Positions 1 through 5,216 of a DNA stretch of 13,909 bases are shown one piece after another; the stretch's first letter is position 1, and each line of letters begins with the position of its first letter. The position numbers and the translations under genes were made by a program. The stretch is from Candidatus Faecivivens stercoripullorum (GTDB lineage: Bacteria; Bacillota; Clostridia; Oscillospirales; Ruminococcaceae). The stretch lies in the NCBI GenBank assembly GCA_018715285.1, contig DVLW01000080.1:1-13909 (forward strand), written 5' to 3'. The notes beneath the pieces were generated by a model, which made no database searches, was not told where the DNA came from, and worked only from the letters and a program-made list of their open reading frames with translations.

Positions 1-37
1 TTGTTGCCAACGCTCTGCAATTAAGCTATTAGGGCGC
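1..37 (-). tRNA. possible 5' part of a tRNA-like gene, cut by the window edge
   Basis: Read on the minus strand, the first bases resemble the 5' half of a tRNA: a 7-base acceptor arm GCCCTAA starting near position 35, then TA, a D-stem GCTT/GAGC around the loop AATTGCA, then G and the start of an anticodon arm. It lies on the same strand as the sigma factor gene, about 150 bases downstream of it. Against a normal tRNA: the D-loop has a single G instead of the G18-G19 pair, and no U is found where U33 should be. The 3' half is outside the window, so acceptor and anticodon pairing cannot be tested. It may be a degenerate tRNA or chance. Confidence 0.28.
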
Positions 38-62
38 ACGTCTCCATTTACCAAAATAAATG

Positions 63-96
63 AAAACCGCACTCCGTTTACCCGGAATGCCTGCGG
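63..96 (-). terminator. weak terminator candidate downstream of the sigma factor gene
   Basis: On the minus strand, arms CCGCA and TGCGG enclose a smaller CCG/CGG pair and are followed by TTTTC. The stem is short and the loop large, so this is only a candidate for the 3' end of the sigma factor transcript. The remaining bases between 97 and 189 show a short GCGGC/GCCGC inverted repeat and no gene. Confidence 0.25.
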
Positions 97-189
97 CCAC
101 CTGCCGCCTGATAGATTCCCAGCTGAATTCACAAATAAAAGTACCGTTTCCCATCATTTAACAGATTTTACTCTGCCGGAAAAGCTACT

Positions 190-744
190 TTAATTCGGAT
201 CAATGGTTTTCAGTTTCTTTCTGACGCGCTGCAGAGCATTATCAACCGATTTCAGCGAAATATGAAGGGTATCTGCTATCGTCTGATAATCAAACCCGCC
301 AAGGTGTGCCAGAAATATCTTCTTCTCCATCGGAGAGAGAAGTTCTTCCAGACTGTCCATTACCTGCCTGAGCTGTTCCCTTCCCAGAAACAGCTGTTCC
401 GGGTCAGGGGTAACACCTTCCATGCTGTCCTCCAGCGGCACAATGTCCGCCTCGCCGCTTCCGCTGTCACGCATTGCACGGAACATCCGGTTGCGGATAC
501 AGATATAGGCATATGAACTGAAATGGACATCCTTTGCGGGATCGAAGCCTCCTATAGCGTTCAAAAGGCCGATACAGCCTTCCTGAACCAGGTCTTCAAA
601 ATCCAGAATCCCACGATACTGGTATGCAAGCTTTTGCACCAGCCGCAGATACCGGGATATCAGCACGCCTTCTGCGCTGCGGTCGCCCATGGCAGCCGCC
701 TGGCAGAGTACCTCATCCGACACCTGCCCGGAAAGGTCTTTCAC
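190..744 (-). CDS. sigH: RNA polymerase sigma-70 family factor, SigH (Spo0H)-like
   Basis: A 184-residue sigma factor that would direct RNA polymerase core to alternative promoters. Region 2 spans roughly residues 20-90 and contains DFEDLVQEG followed by the aromatic-rich promoter-melting segment (HFSSYAYICIRNRM). Region 4 is at the C-terminus: LSPMEKKIFLAHLGG, then a helix-turn-helix ending in KSVDNALQRVRKKL. That ending closely resembles Bacillus subtilis SigH, which reads KSIDNALQRVKRKL by my recollection, and the N-terminus also lines up with SigH. The frame is open back to a GTG at 855, but a TTGACA/TATGAT promoter sits inside that extension, so the start chosen is the GTG at 744, with AAAGGA ten bases upstream. 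SigH controls entry into sporulation and competence-type programmes in Bacillota; the role here is inferred from similarity. It is probably a single-gene unit. Confidence 0.85.
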   Translation of the reverse strand: MKDLSGQVSDEVLCQAAAMGDRSAEGVLISRYLRLVQKLAYQYRGILDFEDLVQEGCIGLLNAIGGFDPAKDVHFSSYAYICIRNRMFRAMRDSGSGEADIVPLEDSMEGVTPDPEQLFLGREQLRQVMDSLEELLSPMEKKIFLAHLGGFDYQTIADTLHISLKSVDNALQRVRKKLKTIDPN

Positions 745-790
745 GTTCCCATCATCCTTTCCGTTCAGAAACGCCAACTTGCATATACAT

Positions 791-819
791 ATCATACACT
801 TTCCGGGGACAATTGTCAA
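791..819 (-). promoter_or_regulatory. sigma-A promoter of the sigH-like gene
   Basis: Minus strand: -35 TTGACA (819-814), a 17-base spacer and -10 TATGAT (796-791). The -35 is perfect and the -10 matches five of six. Transcription would start near 784, about 40 bases before the GTG at 744. This excludes the upstream in-frame starts at 855 and 795; the latter overlaps the -10. Confidence 0.8.
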
Positions 820-847
820 GTGATTTACAGGAAAAATTGAAAAAAGT

Positions 848-864
848 TTCGACACTTTGCGACT
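848..864 (-). promoter_or_regulatory. putative tandem Spo0A boxes upstream of the sigH-like gene
   Basis: On the minus strand TGTCGAA (854-848) matches the core Spo0A box exactly. A degenerate copy AGTCGCA (864-858) lies exactly 10 bases further upstream, one helical turn. The perfect copy ends 28 bases from the -35. A 7-mer occurs by chance about once or twice in a window of this size, so only its position lends weight. No spo0A gene is visible here. Confidence 0.4.
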
Positions 865-882
865 TTTTTGGGGTTTGTACCG

Positions 883-912
883 ATAATTGTAACCAAATCA
901 TGAAACAATTAT
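883..912. promoter_or_regulatory. 8-bp inverted repeat, possible operator
   Basis: ATAATTGT (883-890) and ACAATTAT (905-912) are perfect inverted arms 14 bases apart, in an AT-rich stretch about 65 bases upstream of the sigH-like -35. Shape and spacing fit a binding site for a dimeric regulator. No regulator can be assigned. The 745-1033 spacer contains no gene. Confidence 0.35.
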
Positions 913-981
913 AGAATTATATCAAAATGTTCCCTATTTTTTCCAATGCTGTCCACTACCCGCAGTCCCTTTCACGCGGCC

Positions 982-1022
982 ATTCCCCGGACAGCCATAT
1001 CAAACTGAGCCGCCCGGGGAAT
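982..1022. repeat. 9-bp inverted repeat just downstream of the Cys-rich gene
   Basis: ATTCCCCGG (982-990) and CCGGGGAAT (1014-1022) can form a perfect 9-bp stem with a 23-base loop, starting 11 bases after the stop codon of the upstream gene. No U-run follows on either strand, so it is not a canonical intrinsic terminator, but it could mark or protect the 3' end of the transcript. Confidence 0.45.
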
Positions 1023-1033
1023 ACCATTATTCT

Positions 1034-1915
1034 TTAGTTGCAGCAGCAATCCTGTTTGGGAGGGAAGAACTCCGAAACAGGGAAGCGAATCTTGCGGAAC
1101 ATCTCGCAGGGGTCTTCGCTGCAGGAGGTGGTGCATTCCTTTTCGGGGATGCAGAAGTCGTAGACAGGCACCATCATCTGGATATCGCGTTCCAGCGATA
1201 CGATGGTAAACAGGCCAACCGTCAGATACAGGTATTTGCCGCCTCTGCTGACAATCGGGCCGCCCAGCAGGTTTTCGATCTCACACGGGAAGTTGACGCT
1301 TTCGCATCCGCATTCCGGCTTGGGATGTTCACAGACACGCAATCCCAGGCAGACCGGATCAACCGTCTGTACCTGTGCAATCGGCATATCGGTGCAGACC
1401 GTTCCCAGTTTGGAGCAGTCGGAGCGGAAGCTGCGCACGCTTCCCTCAGAACCGAACAGGATAACTTTCTTGTCAAATACGGCAACGCCCTGTACCGTCT
1501 GAGGTGCTGCACAGCCGCCTGCACCGTAAACGTCCAACGTCACCAGGAAATAGAAGGTCATATCGACCGAATAGTACCCGGCATTGAACGGGACTTCCTC
1601 GACATCCATCGATACATGCAGTACGTCGATATCCCTGCATTTGACGCTGTTGCCTTCGTTGATGATCGACTGGCCGCACTCTGTCAGGTAGATTCTCATG
1701 TCTTCCAGGCAGTCCTTGCCGGAACAGGAATCATACACTCTGCCGGCGTTCATGCAGACTGCTTCCCGGAATCCACCCAGCGACGCGGCCTCACAGGCTG
1801 CGCCCGAAGTCCCGGAAATTCCGGTACTTCCATTGCTGTTGTTATTGTTTCCATGGTGCGCCGCGGAAAGGGGTGTGTTGCTCCGGTTTCCATTGTAAGT
1901 AATCGCTTCAGGCAT
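1034..1915 (-). CDS. cysteine-rich protein of unknown function
   Basis: A 293-residue protein that I do not recognise with certainty. Residues 1-40 are a low-complexity Asn/Ser/Gly-rich head. The body starts near a motif VYDSCSGKDCLED, followed by beta-rich stretches such as FNAGYYSVDMTFYFLV. There are 21 cysteines (about 7%), several near the C-terminus, which ends in DCCCN. There is no signal peptide or membrane segment. The start at 1915 is supported by a strong GGGAGGA six bases upstream; the frame is open further upstream to 2008 but without a ribosome binding site. Cys-rich, secretion-signal-free proteins of clostridia are often spore coat or exosporium components, so a spore-envelope role is possible. 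That is inference from composition, supported only weakly by the neighbouring SigH-like gene. It could also be a metal-binding protein. Confidence 0.8.
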   Translation of the reverse strand: MPEAITYNGNRSNTPLSAAHHGNNNNSNGSTGISGTSGAACEAASLGGFREAVCMNAGRVYDSCSGKDCLEDMRIYLTECGQSIINEGNSVKCRDIDVLHVSMDVEEVPFNAGYYSVDMTFYFLVTLDVYGAGGCAAPQTVQGVAVFDKKVILFGSEGSVRSFRSDCSKLGTVCTDMPIAQVQTVDPVCLGLRVCEHPKPECGCESVNFPCEIENLLGGPIVSRGGKYLYLTVGLFTIVSLERDIQMMVPVYDFCIPEKECTTSCSEDPCEMFRKIRFPVSEFFPPKQDCCCN

Positions 1916-1974
1916 AAATTGTTCCTCCCTCGCAAGTCTCGCCGTCAACCGGGTCTTACCGGGCGGCGTACTGC

Positions 1975-2005
1975 ATTTTATGCCATTGCCGCTGAAAATG
2001 TGCAA
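1975..2005 (-). promoter_or_regulatory. weak promoter candidate for the Cys-rich gene
   Basis: Minus strand TTGCAC (2005-2000) and TAAAAT (1980-1975) have a 19-base spacer, which is long for sigma-A. The overlapping CATAAAAT (1982-1975) also resembles the -10 of SigE-type sporulation promoters (CATACAAT), but no convincing SigE -35 is present. Neither reading is strong. Confidence 0.22.
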
Positions 2006-2006
2006 C

Positions 2007-2031
2007 AAAAAAGGCCGGAACCTGTCCGGCT
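2007..2031 (-). terminator. small terminator-like hairpin between the divergent genes
   Basis: On the minus strand, arms GCCGGA and TCCGGC (2030-2025 and 2019-2014) with a 5-base loop are followed by TTTTTT (2012-2007). This is terminator-shaped but sits upstream of the Cys-rich gene and within 25 bases of the acetyltransferase start. It could block antisense transcription or act as a leader attenuator. Confidence 0.4.
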
Positions 2032-2052
2032 AAAAAGAAAGGATGTCTGTTG

Positions 2053-2484
2053 ATGCAGATTTTGAAATTTACCGCCGATGAACCCGCCTGTTATTCCCAG
2101 GAATATGACCTGCGCAACCTTGTGCTCCGTCATCCGCTCGGGCTTGATCTGAAAGATGAAGACCTCTCCCGGGATAAGACCGATATCCATCTTGGGGTAT
2201 TTGATGGAGAAAAACTGGTCGCTTCGCTGATTCTCCATCCGATGGAAGACGGTATTGTCCAGATGCGCCAGGTCTGCACCCATCCCGACAGACAGGGTGA
2301 AGGTCTGGGAAAGATGCTGGTTGAAGCTGCCGAACAGCTGGCAAAAGAGGAAGGTTTCCGGCAGATGGTGCTGCATGGCAGACAGACAGCCGCCGGTTTT
2401 TACCGCAAGCTGGGATATCAGACCGATGACGTGGTTTTTACCGAGCTGGGGATTCCGCATATTTCCTTTAGCAAGTTACTGTGA
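2053..2484 (+). CDS. GNAT family N-acetyltransferase
   Basis: A 143-residue protein with the GNAT fold, which transfers an acetyl group from acetyl-CoA to an amine. The acetyl-CoA pyrophosphate-binding motif A is clear: VCTHPDRQGEGLGKMLVEAA at about residues 74-93. The C-terminal part has AAGFYRKLGYQ, the usual beta-strand and helix before the final strand. The length is typical of single-domain GNATs; the substrate cannot be told. The start is the ATG at 2053 with AAAGGA nine bases upstream; a TTG at 2050, one codon earlier in frame, has six-base spacing and is nearly as good. It is divergent from the Cys-rich gene. The patatin gene downstream has its own promoter, so these two need not form an operon. 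Confidence 0.88.
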   Translation: MQILKFTADEPACYSQEYDLRNLVLRHPLGLDLKDEDLSRDKTDIHLGVFDGEKLVASLILHPMEDGIVQMRQVCTHPDRQGEGLGKMLVEAAEQLAKEEGFRQMVLHGRQTAAGFYRKLGYQTDDVVFTELGIPHISFSKLL

Positions 2485-2486
2485 TA

Positions 2487-2515
2487 TTGAAAAGCGCGAA
2501 AAGATATTGTATAAT
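2487..2515 (+). promoter_or_regulatory. sigma-A promoter of the patatin-asnA unit
   Basis: TTGAAA (2487-2492), a 17-base spacer and a perfect TATAAT (2510-2515). It begins three bases after the acetyltransferase stop codon. The predicted start near 2522 leaves a leader of about 130 bases before the patatin ATG. Confidence 0.75.
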
Positions 2516-2521
2516 AATAGG

Positions 2522-2650
2522 TACCATCAAATCGCTGCCCTGTCCGGACGGTGATTTTTCGGCAGATTATCAGCCGGGTCGGTCCACCAAAGGTTCATCC
2601 TCTGCACCGTCCCGAAAATTCATCTTGCTTTCAGAGAAAGGATGAGAATA
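2522..2650 (+). promoter_or_regulatory. long, potentially structured 5' leader before the patatin gene
   Basis: GGACGGTG (2546-2553) can pair perfectly with CACCGTCC (2605-2612). An inner CGGC/GCCG pair lies around 2560-2575. A second pairing joins the segment near 2554-2562 (ATTTTTCGG) with 2612-2620 (CCGAAAATT) with one mismatch. The two long pairings interleave rather than nest, so they would be alternatives or a pseudoknot. I recognise no riboswitch class and no T-box sequence, and there is no terminator U-run before the ribosome binding site at 2637. Confidence 0.4.
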
Positions 2651-3496
2651 ATGACCGCACTAATTCTGGAAGGCGGCGGTATGCGCGGACTTTTTACCGC
2701 TGGTGCGCTGGACGCATTTCTTGACGCAGATATCAAAATCCCACGCTGCTATGGTGTCTCCGCCGGCGCCTGCAACGCCATCTCCTACTATACCGGCCAG
2801 CGTGGACGCAGCCGGGCTGTCAATGTCAATTACGTCAACGATAAACGGTACGTCAGCTGGGAAAACCTGCTGGATGGCGGCAGTATGTTCAGCGAAGAGA
2901 TGATGTTCCACACCATTCCCGAAAAACTGCTGCCCTTTGATTATGACAAATACCGTGATGTCAATCCCGATTCCTGGGCGGTCTGCACCAGTCTGCTCTC
3001 CGGACGCGCGGTCTACATCCGGGTACCGGCCGATCTTCGGGAAGAATACCGTCCGATCTTAGCTTCGATGTCACTGCCGCTTGTCTCCAAGCCGGTCAGA
3101 TATAAAGGGGATCTGCTGCTGGACGGTGGTGTCGCCGACTCGATTCCGGCAGCCAAAGCCATCAGGGACGGCGCCGACAAGCTGGTCATCATCCTCACCC
3201 AGCACGACGGCTACCAGAAACAGCAGGAAAAACTGCTCCCGATGTACCGTGTCTGGTATCATGACTACCCCAGTTTTGTCCGGACCGCCTCCAGACGTCA
3301 TATCGTTTATAACCAGTCGCTTGAACTCATCCGGCAGCTGGAAAAGGAAGGCAAGGCAATCGTCATCCGTCCGCCGCGGCCGGTCGAAATCAGCCGGGTG
3401 GAAAAGGATGTCCGCAAGCTCAACGCCCTTTATCAGGAAGGCTACAACGCGGCATTCGCCAAAGCCGACGCAATCCGGGAGTTTCTCGGAGAATAA
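2651..3496 (+). CDS. patatin-like phospholipase family protein
   Basis: A 281-residue patatin-fold serine hydrolase, probably cytoplasmic and acting on acyl esters of lipids. All catalytic elements are present: the oxyanion-hole motif EGGGMRG at residues 7-13, the nucleophile elbow GVSAG with Ser37, and the catalytic Asp158 in LLLDGG. The C-terminal 100 residues are a charged helical region typical of the short bacterial YjjU-like patatins. There is no signal peptide or transmembrane segment. The ATG at 2642 overlaps the Shine-Dalgarno AAAGGA (2637-2642), so the start is put at the in-frame ATG 2651, eight bases after it. asnA follows after 36 bases on the same strand and is probably cotranscribed; I see no functional link between the two products. 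The physiological substrate is unknown. Confidence 0.9.
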   Translation: MTALILEGGGMRGLFTAGALDAFLDADIKIPRCYGVSAGACNAISYYTGQRGRSRAVNVNYVNDKRYVSWENLLDGGSMFSEEMMFHTIPEKLLPFDYDKYRDVNPDSWAVCTSLLSGRAVYIRVPADLREEYRPILASMSLPLVSKPVRYKGDLLLDGGVADSIPAAKAIRDGADKLVIILTQHDGYQKQQEKLLPMYRVWYHDYPSFVRTASRRHIVYNQSLELIRQLEKEGKAIVIRPPRPVEISRVEKDVRKLNALYQEGYNAAFAKADAIREFLGE

Positions 3497-3532
3497 TCTG
3501 CCCCATTACAGCAGGAAAGGAAGCATTTTGAC

Positions 3533-4546
3533 ATGAGCCATCTGACCATTCCCGAAGGATACACCCCTGTACTCAACCTGTACGATACCCAGAAAGCCAT
3601 CGGCCTGACCAAACGGCTGTTTGAGGATATGCTCTGCGGAGCACTCAACCTGCGCCGTGTCTCGGCTCCGCTTTTTCTGGAAGCGTCGACCGGTCTGAAC
3701 GATGACTTAAACGGTGTTGAGCGCCCGGTATCCTTTACCATCCGCGACACCGGCACCGAAGCCCAGGTTGTCCATTCGCTCGCCAAATGGAAACGCCAGG
3801 CGCTGCATGATTACGGTTTTGAACCCGGAACCGGGCTGTACACCGATATGAACGCCATCCGCCGTGATGAGGAGCTGGATAATCTGCATTCGCTGTACGT
3901 CGACCAGTGGGACTGGGAAAAGGTCATCACCAAGGGTGAACGGACGCCTGAATACCTCTGCCGGACGGTACGCAGCATTGTCCACGCCATCTGTTCCACC
4001 CAGAAAACGCTTTGGGCTATCTTCCCGCAACTGAGCACCCATACACCGCTGAAAGAAGATGTCACCTTCATCACCACCCAACAGCTTGAAGACCGTTACC
4101 CCGACCTGACTCCGAAACAACGTGAAAATGCCATCACCAAGGAGCTGGGAACCGTTTTCCTGATGCAGATTGGCGGTGCCCTCAAGAGCGGCAAACCGCA
4201 CGACGGCAGAGCACCCGACTATGACGACTGGAGCCTGAACGGTGATATCCTTTTCTGGAATGAAACGCTTGGCTGTGGATTTGAAGTCTCGTCGATGGGT
4301 ATCCGTGTCAGCCCGGAAAGCCTTGACCGTCAGCTGACGATTGCCGGATGTGATGACCGCCGTTCGCTTCCTTTCCATCGTGCACTGCTTGCCGGTGAAC
4401 TTCCCTATACCATCGGCGGCGGTATCGGACAGTCGCGGCTTTGTATGCTGCTCTTAGGCAGCGCCCATATCGGCGAGGTCCAGTCCTCTGTCTGGGACAA
4501 TGAAACCCGCGAACAGTGCAAAAAAGCAGGTATCCCGATTCTGTAA
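3533..4546 (+). CDS. asnA: aspartate-ammonia ligase (asparagine synthetase A)
   Basis: AsnA makes asparagine from aspartate, ammonia and ATP with release of AMP and pyrophosphate. The 337 residues match the family length. Family features seen: VSAPLF near residue 43, GLNDDLNGVERPVSF near 53-67, HSLAKWKRQAL near 82-92, the LYTDMNAIRRDE segment near 102, HDGRAPDYDDW near 222, and the C-terminal GGGIGQSRLCMLLL, all belonging to a class II aminoacyl-tRNA-synthetase-like fold. The start ATG at 3533 has AGGAAAGGA about 11 bases upstream. It is second in a likely operon behind the patatin gene. I see no T-box or asparagine-responsive element directly ahead of it. Its transcript probably ends at the T-rich hairpin at 4875-4909. 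Confidence 0.96.
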   Translation: MSHLTIPEGYTPVLNLYDTQKAIGLTKRLFEDMLCGALNLRRVSAPLFLEASTGLNDDLNGVERPVSFTIRDTGTEAQVVHSLAKWKRQALHDYGFEPGTGLYTDMNAIRRDEELDNLHSLYVDQWDWEKVITKGERTPEYLCRTVRSIVHAICSTQKTLWAIFPQLSTHTPLKEDVTFITTQQLEDRYPDLTPKQRENAITKELGTVFLMQIGGALKSGKPHDGRAPDYDDWSLNGDILFWNETLGCGFEVSSMGIRVSPESLDRQLTIAGCDDRRSLPFHRALLAGELPYTIGGGIGQSRLCMLLLGSAHIGEVQSSVWDNETREQCKKAGIPIL

Positions 4547-4710
4547 TGCAGTGCCTGTGCGCAGACTGCCTGTCTGTTCACGCGAGCGGCGCAGAGCCTG
4601 CGCTCCCAGTTCGCGTCGTTCGCCCGCGTGCCGACGGGCTCGGTTGTGCGAAACGCTAACTGAGTGGTCGCGGCTGAAAGTTTTTGCTCAGTTGACGGAG
4701 AGCATGATTT
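4547..4710. other. GC-rich gene-free stretch with short inverted repeats
   Basis: No reading frame here has a ribosome binding site or recognisable product. GCGCAG (4589-4594) pairs with CTGCGC (4598-4603) across a 3-base loop. AACTGAGT (4658-4665) pairs with GCTCAGTT (4686-4693) as an 8-bp stem with one G-U pair. Neither is followed by a U-run. The composition is more GC-rich than the flanking genes. Confidence 0.45.
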
Positions 4711-4909
4711 AAAAGTTTAGGTCAAGCCTTTTCAAAGGCTTGCAGGTCCAGGACAGAGTCCTGGTCGCCTTCCGCAGAAGGCGAAATCTCCTTATCCCCC
4801 AAACCAGCTCAGCAAGGGGTAGCAAAATACCCGCAGGTATTTTGCGTAGGGGACGCATAGCAAGGGCGTCCCCTATGAAAAAAGTCCGCTCGATGCGGGC
4901 TTTTTTCAT
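4711..4909. repeat. tandem array of six perfect or near-perfect hairpins, probable modular intergenic repeat element
   Basis: Consecutive stems lie almost end to end: CAAGCCTTT/AAAGGCTTG (4723-4742), CCAGGAC/GTCCTGG (4748-4764), TCGCCTTC/GAAGGCGA (4765-4784), GCAAAATACC/GGTATTTTGC (4822-4845), TAGGGGACGC/GCGTCCCCTA (4847-4875), and a 15-bp stem (4875-4909). The third and fourth share the loop CGCA although their stems differ, and AGCAAGGG recurs at 4811 and 4859. The layout recalls modular hairpin repeats dispersed between genes of gut Clostridia; that comparison is from memory and copy number cannot be seen in one window. The minus-strand reading frame across it (4709-4909) has no Shine-Dalgarno and is dictated by the stems. 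Confidence 0.7.
4875..4909. terminator. bidirectional terminator at the end of the hairpin array
   Basis: ATGAAAAAAGTCCGC (4875-4889) pairs with GCGGGCTTTTTTCAT (4895-4909): 15 pairs with one G-U, a 5-base loop and T/A runs at the stem foot. This is the first T-rich hairpin after asnA and is the likely end of the patatin-asnA transcript. It also works on the minus strand. Confidence 0.65.
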
Positions 4910-4995
4910 AATCGTCCGAGCTGTAAACTACCGATTACGCACCCACTGGAACTACGTGGGCCGGCACGGCGCTAACGTCATTTGCTCTGTTCCCC

Positions 4996-5024
4996 TCGCT
5001 GACTGTCCGGTGGACAGTCAGCGA
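4996..5024. repeat. isolated 13-bp perfect hairpin
   Basis: TCGCTGACTGTCC (4996-5008) and GGACAGTCAGCGA (5012-5024) form a perfect 13-bp stem with a 3-base loop. No U-run follows on either strand. It has no gene and no visible partner site; the surrounding 4910-5096 is otherwise featureless. Confidence 0.6.
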
Positions 5025-5096
5025 CAGCAAAAGTTGGTTTCCATTGCCAGTTCCGCATTGACTGCTCCTGCTGCACAACCCACCACAAACAGAACA

Positions 5097-5145
5097 AAAG
5101 CCGGTATTTCCGCAAGCGTAACCGCTTAAAGGCAATACCGGCTTT
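5097..5145. terminator. bidirectional terminator between asnA and glgP
   Basis: AAAGCCGGTATT (5097-5108) pairs perfectly with AATACCGGCTTT (5134-5145). The loop contains a second stem, AAGCG/CGCTT (5114-5127). A T-rich tail follows on both strands. It serves as a second barrier behind glgP and against plus-strand transcription. Confidence 0.65.
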
Positions 5146-5165
5146 ATCATTTTATCATACATACA

Positions 5166-5197
5166 AAACCGGCAGAGGATGACTCCCCTGCCGGTTT
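5166..5197 (-). terminator. intrinsic terminator of the glg cluster
   Basis: AAACCGGCAG and CTGCCGGTTT form a 10-bp stem with two further GG/CC pairs inside; on the minus strand TTTTG follows. It begins 20 bases after the glgP stop codon and is the likely 3' end of the cluster transcript. On the plus strand it is followed by ATTTT, so it may work both ways. Confidence 0.75.
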
Positions 5198-5216
5198 ATT
5201 TTACATCCGATAAAGA

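Noticed and set aside
1998..2033. 11-codon plus-strand frame that ends just before the acetyltransferase, considered as a leader peptide
   Set aside because: No ribosome binding site, and no codon run that would sense an amino acid; it is mostly the small hairpin.
1325..2053. 242-codon plus-strand frame opposite the Cys-rich gene
   Set aside because: In register with the minus-strand gene, which has a strong ribosome binding site and a coherent repetitive-Cys product; the plus-strand translation resembles no protein.
2522..2650. Known riboswitch or T-box in the patatin-asnA leader
   Set aside because: No T-box sequence, no terminator U-run, and no conserved core that I can match to a riboswitch class.
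4709..4909. 66-codon minus-strand frame through the hairpin array
   Set aside because: No ribosome binding site, and its sequence is fixed by the stems; such frames are typical artefacts of repeat elements.
4935..5162. 75-codon minus-strand frame with several cysteines
   Set aside because: No Shine-Dalgarno before its ATG, and it runs through a terminator and the 13-bp hairpin.
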